Assembly: GCA_905216025.1 (NCBI GenBank)
Contig: CAJMSE010000017.1
Location: forward strand, 1 to 64,000
Reading direction: 5' to 3'
Source of the DNA: an uncultured bacterium
Lineage (GTDB): Bacteria > Bacteroidota > Bacteroidia > Bacteroidales > Bacteroidaceae
DNA: 64,000 bases
Under the pieces are notes generated by a model that saw only the letters and a list, made by a program, of their open reading frames with translations, had not been told where the DNA came from and did no database searches. Position numbers and translations under genes: made by a program. Shown here piece after piece: positions 22,601 through 31,163 of the stretch. Position 1 is the first letter of the stretch; every line of letters starts with the position of its first letter.

Positions 22601-25417
22601 ATGAGTGAATACATAGAGATAAAAGGAGCACGGGTCAATAATCTGAAGAACATTGACATCAGGATACCACGCAATAAGTTCATCGTTATCACCGGAGTAA
22701 GCGGTTCCGGCAAATCCTCTTTAGCCTTCGACACACTGTATGCCGAAGGCCAGCGCAGATACGTTGAGAGCCTGTCGGCATACGCCAGGCAATTTCTCGG
22801 CCGTAAGAACAAGCCGGAATGCGACTTCATCAAGGGCATTCCGCCAGCAATAGCCATCGAGCAGAAGGTCATCAGCCGCAATCCGCGCTCAACGGTAGGC
22901 ACCACCACGGAGATATACGAGTATCTCAGACTTCTCTTCGCACGCATAGGAAAGACTTACTCTCCTGTCAGCGGCAATGAAGTGAAGAAGCATTCGACGG
23001 AAGACATACTGCGCTGCGTCCGTGAATTCTCCGCCGGAACGAAGTTTGCAGTCATGACCCCGCTGCACATTGCAGAAGGACGCACGCCCGCGCAGCAGCT
23101 GCGCACATACATACAGCAAGGCTATTCGCGCATCCTGTACAAGGGTGAGTTTCACCGGATAGAAGATTTCCTCGCCGAAAACACAGACATACAGCATCCT
23201 GAAGACATCTACTTAGTGGTTGCCCGTATGTCTGCCGACAATTCCCAAGACTTCATTTCACGGCTTACAGATGCCACGGAGACCGCTTTCTACGAAGGAA
23301 GCGGCGAGTGCCGCATCATGTTCATCCCGTCAATGATATGCTACGATTTCTCCACAAGGTTTGAAGAAGACGGCATCACCTTTGAAGAACCCAGCGATAA
23401 CATGTTTTCATTCAACTCGCCGGCCGGCGCATGCCCCGAATGCCAGGGATTCGGAAACATCGTAGGCATAGACGAGAAACTCGTCATACCCAACACCTCG
23501 CTCAGCGTCTACGACGGATGCGTGGTGTGCTGGAACGGCGAGAAGATGAGTGCATGGCGCAATGAGTTCTGCCGCAGGGCGGCCATAGACAACTTCCCGA
23601 TATTCGAACCATACTATAACCTCACCCAAAAGCAGAAAGACCAGCTATGGCACGGACTGCCATGTGACAGGAAAAAGGCCGTGAGAGACAGGGCCTGCAT
23701 CGACGCTTTCTTCATGATGGTGAAGGAAAACCAGTATAAAATCCAGTATCTGGTGATGATGAACAGGTACAGGGGCAAGACGACATGCCCCGTCTGCCAC
23801 GGCACACGACTGAAAAAAGAAGCCGGTTACGTGAAGATTGGCGGGAAAAGTATTTCAAACATCGTCGAGATGCCGATTGTAAGACTGGCCGAATGGTTCG
23901 ACCGCCTACAGCTTACCGAGCACGAGACCAAGATAGCGAAGCGTCTTCTCACCGAGATCAGAAGCCGGCTGCAGTTCCTTCTCGACGTGGGACTGGGCTA
24001 CCTGACCCTCAACCGCATGTCGAACACGCTCAGCGGAGGAGAGAGCCAGAGGATAAACCTCACGAAATCGCTGGGCAGCAGCCTCGTCGGCTCACTGTAC
24101 ATACTTGACGAACCGAGCATCGGACTACACAGCCGTGACACCGAACGGCTGATAAACGCTCTGAAAGAGCTTCAGGAACTGGGCAACACGGTCGTCATCG
24201 TAGAGCATGATGAGGACATAATGAAGGCGGCAGACTATATCATAGACATCGGGCCGGACGCCGGACGGCTCGGCGGAACCGTCGTCTTCGAGGGCAATGC
24301 TCCGCTGCTCGACGGCGGCAATGCCGCAGAAAAGTATCCCGACAGCCATACCGTGAAATATCTGACGGGGGCAGACAGCATCCCGCTTCCCGCCGGACGG
24401 CGACACTGGAACAAGGGCATCACCATCAAGGGAGCAAGGATGAACAACCTGCGCGGCATAGACGTCACCATTCCGCTAAATGTATTCACCGCCGTCACCG
24501 GTGTCAGCGGTTCGGGGAAGTCGAGCCTGATAAAGGGCATACTCTTCCCCGCCGTGAAACGTCTGATGGGCGACGTCTACGATGCGCCGGGCGAGCATAC
24601 CGCCATCGAGGGCGACCTGAAGAGCATCAAGCATATCGAGTTCGTCGACCAGAACCCTATCGGCAAGAGCACACGCTCGAACCCGGCAACATACATGAAG
24701 GCATACGACGCCATACGCGACCTGTTCGCCCAGCAGCCGCTTGCCCAGCAGATGGGATTCACAGCTCAGTACTTCTCTTTCAACGCCGACGGAGGACGCT
24801 GCGACGAGTGCAAGGGTGCCGGTATCATAACCGTTGAGATGCAGTTCATGGCCGACCTCGTGCTCACATGCGAGTGCTGCCATGGCCACAGGTTCAAGAA
24901 AGACATACTCGACGTAACCTATCAGGGGAAAAACATCGACAATGTGCTGAACATGACCGTCAGCGAAGCCATCGCTTTCTTCACCGAGAACAAGCAGAAC
25001 CAAATCGTCAGAAGGCTCAAGCCACTCGAAGACGTGGGACTGGGTTACATAAAGCTGGGCCAGAACTCATCCACCCTGTCCGGAGGAGAGAACCAGCGCG
25101 TGAAACTGGCATACTTCATCGGGCACGAAAATCAGGAGCCGACACTGTTCATATTTGACGAGCCCACCACCGGACTGCACTTCCACGATATCAAACGGTT
25201 GCTCAAGACGTTCAATGCACTTATCGACCGTGGGCACACCATCGTCGTCATCGAGCACAATCTCGACGTCGTCAAGTGCGCAGACCACGTCATAGACATG
25301 GGTCCGGACGGAGGAGACAAAGGTGGAGAGCTTGTGGCATGCGGAACTCCGGAGGATATATGCCAAAATCCCCGCAGCATGACGGGAAAATATCTAAAAG
25401 GCAAACTTTCTTCCTAA
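22601..25417 (+). CDS. uvrA: Excinuclease ABC subunit A
   Basis: Damage-recognition ATPase of nucleotide-excision repair, working with UvrB and UvrC. The 938-residue protein has two ABC modules. The first Walker A is GVSGSGKSSLAFDTL (near residue 32), followed by QRRYVESLSAYARQFLG; the first signature is LSGGESQRI (near 478). The second Walker A is GVSGSGKSSLI (near 634), with LSGGENQRVKLA (near 826). Zinc modules use CPECQGFG with CPVCHGTR, and CDECKGAG with CECCHGHRF. Length is normal for UvrA1, with all zinc fingers intact. Confidence 0.97.
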   Translation: MSEYIEIKGARVNNLKNIDIRIPRNKFIVITGVSGSGKSSLAFDTLYAEGQRRYVESLSAYARQFLGRKNKPECDFIKGIPPAIAIEQKVISRNPRSTVGTTTEIYEYLRLLFARIGKTYSPVSGNEVKKHSTEDILRCVREFSAGTKFAVMTPLHIAEGRTPAQQLRTYIQQGYSRILYKGEFHRIEDFLAENTDIQHPEDIYLVVARMSADNSQDFISRLTDATETAFYEGSGECRIMFIPSMICYDFSTRFEEDGITFEEPSDNMFSFNSPAGACPECQGFGNIVGIDEKLVIPNTSLSVYDGCVVCWNGEKMSAWRNEFCRRAAIDNFPIFEPYYNLTQKQKDQLWHGLPCDRKKAVRDRACIDAFFMMVKENQYKIQYLVMMNRYRGKTTCPVCHGTRLKKEAGYVKIGGKSISNIVEMPIVRLAEWFDRLQLTEHETKIAKRLLTEIRSRLQFLLDVGLGYLTLNRMSNTLSGGESQRINLTKSLGSSLVGSLYILDEPSIGLHSRDTERLINALKELQELGNTVVIVEHDEDIMKAADYIIDIGPDAGRLGGTVVFEGNAPLLDGGNAAEKYPDSHTVKYLTGADSIPLPAGRRHWNKGITIKGARMNNLRGIDVTIPLNVFTAVTGVSGSGKSSLIKGILFPAVKRLMGDVYDAPGEHTAIEGDLKSIKHIEFVDQNPIGKSTRSNPATYMKAYDAIRDLFAQQPLAQQMGFTAQYFSFNADGGRCDECKGAGIITVEMQFMADLVLTCECCHGHRFKKDILDVTYQGKNIDNVLNMTVSEAIAFFTENKQNQIVRRLKPLEDVGLGYIKLGQNSSTLSGGENQRVKLAYFIGHENQEPTLFIFDEPTTGLHFHDIKRLLKTFNALIDRGHTIVVIEHNLDVVKCADHVIDMGPDGGDKGGELVACGTPEDICQNPRSMTGKYLKGKLSS

Positions 25418-25422
25418 AATAT

Positions 25423-25453
25423 TTTGCCACTACAAAAAAAATCACTAACTTTG
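25423..25453 (+). promoter_or_regulatory. Bacteroidetes-type promoter of the tRNA-Thr/tRNA-Gly pair
   Basis: TTTG (25423-25426), 19 nt, TAACTTTG (25446-25453). The tRNA-Thr 5' end is 33 nt downstream. Confidence 0.88.
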
Positions 25454-25485
25454 CATCCGCAAACAAGGAAAGAGATCATTGAAAA

Positions 25486-25558
25486 GCCGATATGGCTCAG
25501 TTGGTAGAGCAATTCATTCGTAATGAATAGGTCCCCGGTTCGAGTCCGGGTATCGGCT
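25486..25558 (+). tRNA. tRNA-Thr (anticodon CGT)
   Basis: A complete 73-nt cloverleaf: acceptor GCCGATA with TATCGGC, D-arm GGCTCAGTTGGTAGAGC, anticodon stem ATTCA/TGAAT with loop TTCGTAA (anticodon CGT), T-arm CCCGG-TTCGAGT-CCGGG. The discriminator is T and the CCA is not encoded. It decodes ACG. Confidence 0.95.
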
Positions 25559-25604
25559 CTTTTCTTTTATTAACGCATAAATCCATCCTCTTCATCAAGT
25601 AAAC

Positions 25605-25677
25605 GCGGTAATAGCTCAGTTGGTAGAGCATTGGCTTCCCAAGCCGAGGGTCGCGGGTTCGAGTCCCGTTTACCGCT
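25605..25677 (+). tRNA. tRNA-Gly (anticodon CCC)
   Basis: A complete 73-nt cloverleaf: acceptor GCGGTAA with TTACCGC, D-arm AGCTCAGTTGGTAGAGC, anticodon stem TTGGC/GCCGA with loop TTCCCAA (anticodon CCC), T-arm CGGG-TTCGAGT-CCCG. It lies 46 nt after tRNA-Thr with no terminator between, so the two are probably one transcript. It decodes GGG. Confidence 0.95.
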
Positions 25678-25784
25678 CTCCACTGATTATCAGCGGGTTA
25701 ATCCGTTTCTGATTAGCATGTTTCCAGTATATTCTTATGTGTCAGTAGAAAATCCGTGATGAACGGATTGAGCCGTAATGTGAT

Positions 25785-25879
25785 GGCAACGCAAAGGCCG
25801 CAAAGGCGCAAAGACATAATAGTGATATAATAAACTGCACATCACTATGTCTTTGCGCCTTTGCGGCCTTTGCGTTGCC
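25785..25879. repeat. Long inverted repeat made of 9-bp GCAAAGGC-type units
   Basis: The left arm (25785-25826) pairs with the right arm (25841-25879) over 39 bp with only a 3-nt bulge, around a 14-nt AT-rich loop. Each arm contains head-to-tail units (GCAAAGGCC, GCAAAGGC, GCAAAGAC). No T run follows on either strand. The flanks 25678-25784 and 25880-25936 hold no gene; 25751-25769 (AATCCG...CGGATT) is a small separate hairpin. Confidence 0.85.
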
Positions 25880-25936
25880 GGTATATAAGCACATCCGCAA
25901 GCTATGATAAAGGAGAGGCAGCGAGGCCGTTCTGAT

Positions 25937-26108
25937 TATGTGATAAGGTACTCGTGAGGATGCGATAAGGTACTCGTGAAGATGCAACGGGTTGCCCGTG
26001 ACGGTGCGTCGGGTTACCCGCCGGTGTATTGTACCTTCTTTCAAATGCGTTTTTGAGAGCTACCAAAAGTGTTTTTGAGAACTGAGCCAAGTGTTTCTGA
26101 CAACTATC
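25937..26108 (+). repeat. Composite tandem-array repeat, copy C
   Basis: 22-bp units lie at 25937-25958, 25959-25980, 25981-26002 and 26003-26024. A 17-nt spacer (26025-26041) follows, then 23-bp units at 26042-26064 and 26065-26087 and a 21-bp unit at 26088-26108. Two of the 22-bp units (25937-25980) have a divergent middle (GATAAGGTACTCGTGA) but keep the exact length. Confidence 0.8.
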
Positions 26109-26136
26109 AAAAATACGGAAGACTCCTCTGAAAAAC

Positions 26137-26205
26137 TATAAAACAAAGACATGCCGCAGCAGGACATCATATCTTACGTTTCTGATACAATCCTGCAGCG
26201 GCATG
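26137..26205 (-). terminator. Intrinsic terminator after nadE
   Basis: On the minus strand CATGCCGCTGCAGGA (26205-26191) pairs with TCCTGCTGCGGCATG (26164-26150) with one mismatch, around a 26-nt loop. TCTTTGTTTTAT follows. It lies 8 nt after the nadE stop and would end the long moxR-to-nadE run. Confidence 0.88.
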
Positions 26206-26212
26206 CCTGCTA

Positions 26213-28153
26213 TCAAAGCTGCTCACATTCGCTCAGCCACATGCTGGCCGAGGCATCCGTCGGCATCCGCCAGTCGCCGCGGGGGCTGAGGCTCACGCTG
26301 CCGACCTTCGGCCCGTCGGGCAGGCAGGAACGCTTGAACTGCTGATTGAAAAAGCGGCGGATAAACACTTTCAGCCAATACTTTATCACCTCGCCGGAAT
26401 ACTTGCCGGACGCCGCATTGCTGCCGTCGAAAGCTTTTTCCGCGAGCATGAATATCTTTGCTGGGCCAAATCCGAAGCGTAGGAAATAGTAAAGGAAGAA
26501 GTCGTGAAGCTCGTACGGCCCTACAAGGTCTTCCGTCTTCTGCTTTATGTTCCCCTCATTATCAGCCGGAATGAGCTCAGGACTTATCGGAGTATCTATG
26601 ATGTCGAGCAGCACCGCACGTGAACGGCCGTCAACCCCGTTCTCGGCCACATACCTGACGAGATGGCGTATCAATGTCTTCGGCACTCCGGCATTCACCC
26701 CATACATCGACATGTGGTCTCCGTTATATGTAGCCCAGCCGAGGGCGAGCTCGCTCAGGTCGCCGGTCCCGATGACAAGGGCACACAACTGGTTTGACAG
26801 GTCCATGAGAATCTGGGTCCGCTCACGGGCCTGGCAGTTCTCATATGTCACGTCGTGCACATCCTTGTCGTGCCCGATATCCTCAAAATGCTGCAGCACA
26901 CTCTTTGAAATGGGAATCTCCCGTACCGTTATACCGAGGAAATCCATAAGGCTCATGGCGTTGCCGTATGTACGGCCGGTTGTTCCGAATCCGGGCATCG
27001 TCACTCCCACTATTCCTTTCCGGTCGAGTCCCATCCTGTCGAAAGCGCGCACGCAGACGAGCAGGGCAAGCGTAGAGTCAAGCCCGCCGCTGATGCCTAT
27101 CACCACCCTCTTGCAGTTCGTGTGGTCGAGGCGCTTTATCAGTCCGCAGGTCTGTATGTTCAGAATCTCCTCGCAACTGCTCTCCATCTCGCCGCCGACG
27201 GGAATGAAAGGCAACGGATTGACCTCGCGGACAAACGGCACGTCCCTGTCGGCCACAGGCCGGGCTCTCCGGATGTTCACGTGCGTCACCGGATGCGAGT
27301 TTGAGTAGGTGCTGTTCCTCATGCGCTCGCCGCGGAGTCGCTCCACATCCACCTGCGCGATGTTCAGCTGCGGCTCCAATGCGAACCTGCCGCCCTCGCA
27401 CAGCAGATGCCCGTTCTCATATATGAGGGAGTTTCCGCCGTATACCACGTCCTGCGTGCTCTCGCCGAAACCGCATCCCGAATAGACATAACCACAGATG
27501 AGGCGGGCGCTGTTCGCAGCGAGCAGAGCCTTCAGATAGGCGTGCTTGCCTATAAGGTCGTCGCTTGCCGAGAGATTGAATATCAGGTCGGCACCCGACA
27601 GAGCCAGCTCCGCGCTCGGCGAAACGGGCGCCCATACATCCTCGCATATCTCGATGCCGAACTTCACTCCGGACGACGTCACGAAGATGTCTGGCTCCGA
27701 AGATACGGTGAAGGAGCGTCCAGCCACGGTAATCTCGCGGCCCAGCGCATCGCCGGCGGCGACGAACCACCGCTTTTCATAAAACTCATTGTAGTTGGGA
27801 AGATGCTGCTTGGCAACGATGCCCAGTATCTCGCCCCGCTGGATTACGGCCGCGCAGTTGAGCAGACCGTTACCGACCGGCACAGGCAGGCCCACAATGG
27901 CAATGACATCAAGCATGGCCGTGGCTGCAAGGAGCTGCTTCAAACCATCCTCCGACTTCTCTATCAGGAAGCCGCTTCCGAACAGGTCCTGACAGGAATA
28001 GCCCGTGATGCAAAGCTCCGGGAAGCAAACGACGCTCACGCCGCTCTCTTCAGCCCGGCGCATCAGCTTCTCAATCTCTCCTATATTGTATTCGACATCG
28101 GCCACCTTGACTGTTGGCACGGCCGATGCCACCGTAACAAAACCATTCTTCAT
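26213..28153 (-). CDS. nadE: Glutamine-dependent NAD synthetase
   Basis: Last step of NAD synthesis: amidation of deamido-NAD with ammonia from glutamine. The N-terminal nitrilase-type glutaminase domain (residues about 1-290) has the Glu-Lys-Cys triad in FPELCITGYSCQDLF, AKQHLPNYNEFYE and GIEICEDVWAP. The C-terminal synthetase domain has the PP-loop ISGGLDSTLALLV (near residue 355). The 646-residue length fits the two-domain type. ATG at 28153 (MKNGFVTVAS) is preferred over an in-frame TTG 9 nt upstream. It is the last gene of a ten-gene minus-strand run, followed by a strong terminator. Confidence 0.96.
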   Translation of the reverse strand: MKNGFVTVASAVPTVKVADVEYNIGEIEKLMRRAEESGVSVVCFPELCITGYSCQDLFGSGFLIEKSEDGLKQLLAATAMLDVIAIVGLPVPVGNGLLNCAAVIQRGEILGIVAKQHLPNYNEFYEKRWFVAAGDALGREITVAGRSFTVSSEPDIFVTSSGVKFGIEICEDVWAPVSPSAELALSGADLIFNLSASDDLIGKHAYLKALLAANSARLICGYVYSGCGFGESTQDVVYGGNSLIYENGHLLCEGGRFALEPQLNIAQVDVERLRGERMRNSTYSNSHPVTHVNIRRARPVADRDVPFVREVNPLPFIPVGGEMESSCEEILNIQTCGLIKRLDHTNCKRVVIGISGGLDSTLALLVCVRAFDRMGLDRKGIVGVTMPGFGTTGRTYGNAMSLMDFLGITVREIPISKSVLQHFEDIGHDKDVHDVTYENCQARERTQILMDLSNQLCALVIGTGDLSELALGWATYNGDHMSMYGVNAGVPKTLIRHLVRYVAENGVDGRSRAVLLDIIDTPISPELIPADNEGNIKQKTEDLVGPYELHDFFLYYFLRFGFGPAKIFMLAEKAFDGSNAASGKYSGEVIKYWLKVFIRRFFNQQFKRSCLPDGPKVGSVSLSPRGDWRMPTDASASMWLSECEQL

Positions 28154-28163
28154 TGCACACAAA

Positions 28164-29231
28164 TCATTTGATTGTCACCTGAGTTGCCCCGTAACCGTAC
28201 TCCCGGAACGAAGCGTCCTGATACTGATAGTTCTTGAAACGGTATCTCAGCTCATTCACGATGGCATGCCTGAGCACGCCCTCACCTTTGCCATGGATGA
28301 ACACTATCTTCGTCCCCTTCTGCTTGGCATACTGCGCGAGCGTCTTGCGGAACGTGTCGAGCTGATAGTTCAATATGTCGGCCGACGACATTCCGGCGGT
28401 CGTTTCGAGCAGTTCTCCCGCATGAAGGTCTACCACCACCGGTGCGTTCTTGTCGGTCTTGCGAGCTGGCTGGGGCCTATCGGCTGCACGGTTGCCGACT
28501 GATGCCTTCTCCTTGAAGTCGCGCATGAGCTTCTCCGGATTGACGACCAGCGGCTTCACCTGCCTGTCATCTTCGATGAGGGTATAGATTAGGGCGGGCT
28601 GTTCAAAATAGATATTGTCGCAGAACGTGTGCAGTTTGTAGAACTTCACCGTGTCGATGCGCAGCCGCACATCGACCGCCGGCTTCAGGATAAAGTCCTT
28701 TCCACGCTTGTAGGCCATAATCTGAACACATATATGCTCAAGGCTGTTGAGCTCATCGCGGCCGAACTCCTCGATGAAGAGTTTAGTGTTAGGCTCCACC
28801 TCGCCGGTAGAGCGCAACGACCAACTCGTTCCCTCCGACACGAAATAGCTGTAGCGCATATAGTAATTGCTGTCGTTGACGAAGTAAGTCTCGAACCGTG
28901 TCAGCGACATCTCCTTAATGTCGACTGGCACGAAAGCTATGCTTGCGCTCAGCGCATCACCCCCGACGCGCTCCTCCACCGGAGCCTTGAAGGTTATCGG
29001 GCGGTCGGCCGGATCGTCTTCGATTTCTTCATCGGCTGCTTTCGACTGTGTGCCAGCCACCGTGTGCGGCAGATTGTAGTTCTCTTCGTTCACCACAACG
29101 ACATCGGTGAGGGCGGCCGGTATCTGAAAACCGTCTTCGTCTTCAACCAGCACGATGTCCTTTCCCTGAAATCCGGATATTATTCCCCCGCCGGTCTCAC
29201 TCAGAAACCTTACTTTATCTCCTATCTTCAT
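28164..29231 (-). CDS. DUF2027 and Smr domain protein (MutS2-like C-terminus)
   Basis: Predicted nucleic-acid-binding or nuclease protein of 355 residues. The N-terminus MKIGDKVRFLSETGGG is a small beta domain (DUF2027). The C-terminal ~90 residues are a Smr domain: VVVDLHAGEL with the DLH motif, then IVFIHGKGEGVLR with the H-G-x-G motif and a final ATQVTIK. Smr domains of MutS2 nick DNA or cleave RNA in other systems; no MutS ATPase is present here. It sits between queA (6 nt) and nadE (10 nt). Confidence 0.85.
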   Translation of the reverse strand: MKIGDKVRFLSETGGGIISGFQGKDIVLVEDEDGFQIPAALTDVVVVNEENYNLPHTVAGTQSKAADEEIEDDPADRPITFKAPVEERVGGDALSASIAFVPVDIKEMSLTRFETYFVNDSNYYMRYSYFVSEGTSWSLRSTGEVEPNTKLFIEEFGRDELNSLEHICVQIMAYKRGKDFILKPAVDVRLRIDTVKFYKLHTFCDNIYFEQPALIYTLIEDDRQVKPLVVNPEKLMRDFKEKASVGNRAADRPQPARKTDKNAPVVVDLHAGELLETTAGMSSADILNYQLDTFRKTLAQYAKQKGTKIVFIHGKGEGVLRHAIVNELRYRFKNYQYQDASFREYGYGATQVTIK

Positions 29232-29237
29232 AACTCT

Positions 29238-30455
29238 TTAGGGTATTAATAAAGAACTGTCGCCATAACTCAGAAACCTGAAGTCATGGGCCAGCGCATA
29301 ATCATAAATCTGTCTCCAGTCGCCATGCACGAACGCGCTCACAAGCAGCAGCAGGGTGCTCTGCGGCTGATGGAAGTTTGTCACGAGCATCTTCACTATC
29401 TTGTAGTCGTAGCCCGGAGCTATTATTATCTGCGTGCTCGAGTGCAGCACGTCAAGTCCGTGACGGTCGAGATATGCCAGAAGGTTGTCTATCGCCTGCA
29501 GCGGAGTCAGCGACGGCTGCGCGCCGTATGGTTCCCACTGCTGCACGTGCAGCTGCTCTTCCGTCAGGTCCGGGTTCGCGGCCAGCTTCAGGCCCATGTA
29601 GTAGAGGCTCTCAAGGGTGCGCACGCTCGTCGTGCCCACGGCTATGGCCTGCCCGCCATGCGCTTTAAGACGCTGCAGGGTGGCCCGGCTGACGCTTATA
29701 TACTCGGTGTGCATGTCGTGCCCGGCAATCGTCGCACTCTTCACCGGCTTGAAAGTTCCTGCTCCGACATGAAGCGTGATCTCGTCGCGCTCTATCCCGC
29801 GGGCATCGATATCGGCAAGCACGCTCTCCGTGAAGTGGAGTCCTGCCGTAGGAGCGGCCACGCTTCCCTTTATCTTGGAATAGACTGTCTGATACGTACT
29901 CTTGTCGCTTTCCTGCGTCTCACGGTTCAGATACGGCGGGATGGGTAGCTCGCCGACAGCATCGAGGATATCGGCAAATGTGACGTCGGCACAGTTCCAC
30001 CGGAAATCTATACGATGGCTGCTGCCCTGCACGCCGGCTTTCTCCACCGTCAGGGTCACCGGACGTCCGGCAACCTCAATATCACGCGACAGCACGCCTT
30101 CCTTCCACTTCTTCAGATTACCTATCATGCAGAGCCACGAGCAAGCCCCCGACGTCCTGAAGACGCACTCATAGTCGGCCGGCAGCAGCGGCTCGAGCAG
30201 GAAAATCTCTATCAGCGCGCCTGTCTCCTTACGGAAATGAAGGCGGGCCTGAATGACTTTCGTGTTGTTGAAGACCATCAGGCTCCCTGCCGGGAGATGG
30301 TCGGGAAGCCGGTAAAAGGTGTCTTCCGATATACTTCCCTTATTGTATATCAGCAGTTTCGACCTGTCACGCTGTTCTTTCGGATATTTTGCAATGCGTT
30401 CATCCGGCAGCGGATAGCTGTAGTCTTCTATACGGATATCTTTTGTTTCCATCAT
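29238..30455 (-). CDS. queA: tRNA preQ1(34) S-adenosylmethionine ribosyltransferase-isomerase
   Basis: Makes epoxyqueuosine in the tRNA wobble base pathway by transferring ribose from SAM. The roughly 405-residue protein has IEDYSYPLPDERIAKYP at the N-terminus, the conserved FNNTKVIQARL near residue 63, AAPTAGLHFT near residue 205, and a C-terminal TNFHQPQSTLLLLVSAF. Longer than the typical ~350 because of inserts near residues 90-150, as in other Bacteroidetes. ATGs at 30455 and 30452 are both possible; a TTG at 30461 is less likely. It is placed between PAP2 and the Smr gene with gaps under 12 nt. Confidence 0.95.
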   Translation of the reverse strand: MMETKDIRIEDYSYPLPDERIAKYPKEQRDRSKLLIYNKGSISEDTFYRLPDHLPAGSLMVFNNTKVIQARLHFRKETGALIEIFLLEPLLPADYECVFRTSGACSWLCMIGNLKKWKEGVLSRDIEVAGRPVTLTVEKAGVQGSSHRIDFRWNCADVTFADILDAVGELPIPPYLNRETQESDKSTYQTVYSKIKGSVAAPTAGLHFTESVLADIDARGIERDEITLHVGAGTFKPVKSATIAGHDMHTEYISVSRATLQRLKAHGGQAIAVGTTSVRTLESLYYMGLKLAANPDLTEEQLHVQQWEPYGAQPSLTPLQAIDNLLAYLDRHGLDVLHSSTQIIIAPGYDYKIVKMLVTNFHQPQSTLLLLVSAFVHGDWRQIYDYALAHDFRFLSYGDSSLLIP

Positions 30456-30464
30456 TATCAAGTG

Positions 30465-31157
30465 TTAATACAGGCATGCACGGAGCAGTGCATACATGAA
30501 AGTATAGGCAAGAACAGATACCACAACGTCAATATCTGTATACTGATAGCCCGTCGATGTATACTGTGAGGATATGAATCTCATACCCGTCGAGATGCGG
30601 GCGTTTATCTTATAATATAATATGTATACCGCAAAGCCGACCGTTCCGCCCCAAAGCAGGCCGCAGAAGATGTCTCCCGGATAATGGACGCCGAGGTACA
30701 TACGCGTCCAGCAGTTGAGCAGCGACCAAAAGACAAGCATTACCGTCAGTATCCTATTACGTATAAGCAGGCTGAAAAACACCGCTATGCTGAATGTGTT
30801 TGCCGCATGTGCAGAGAAGAAACCGTACTTGCCGCCGCGGTATCCGTCGACGACGTCGACGAGCATGCCTATCTGCGGGTCATGAGTGGGGCGCGGACGG
30901 GCGACATAGGGCTTGACGAGGGTGTCGTCGATAGTGCCGGCAAGCACCACGCACAATGCGGCGCAGCCTACTATCAGGATGATCTGCCTCATGCTCTCAT
31001 TGTTCCGCAGCACGACGTAGAACAATGATATATATAGCGGTATCCACGTCACCGCAGCCGTAAGTACCTGTGCCAGTCCATCAACGAAAAGAGAGTCGCT
31101 GCCGTTAATCCAAAGCAGCAGTTCCTTGTCAAACTGTATCAGAGAATCTATATCCAT
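30465..31157 (-). CDS. PAP2-family membrane phosphatase
   Basis: Predicted lipid or undecaprenyl-pyrophosphate phosphatase in the inner membrane. The 230-residue protein has about six transmembrane helices and the three PAP2 motifs: KPYVARPRPTH (near residue 83), SAHAANTF (near 119) and LGVHYPGDIFCG (near 164) with the catalytic His. The second motif reads SAH rather than the more usual SGH. It is the first gene after batDE (6-nt gap), which may link it to envelope maintenance. Confidence 0.9.
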   Translation of the reverse strand: MDIDSLIQFDKELLLWINGSDSLFVDGLAQVLTAAVTWIPLYISLFYVVLRNNESMRQIILIVGCAALCVVLAGTIDDTLVKPYVARPRPTHDPQIGMLVDVVDGYRGGKYGFFSAHAANTFSIAVFFSLLIRNRILTVMLVFWSLLNCWTRMYLGVHYPGDIFCGLLWGGTVGFAVYILYYKINARISTGMRFISSQYTSTGYQYTDIDVVVSVLAYTFMYALLRACLY

Positions 31158-31163
31158 GCCACC

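Noticed and set aside
25742..26044. Minus-strand frame of 100 codons
   Set aside because: It is formed by the long inverted repeat and repeat copy C, not by a gene.
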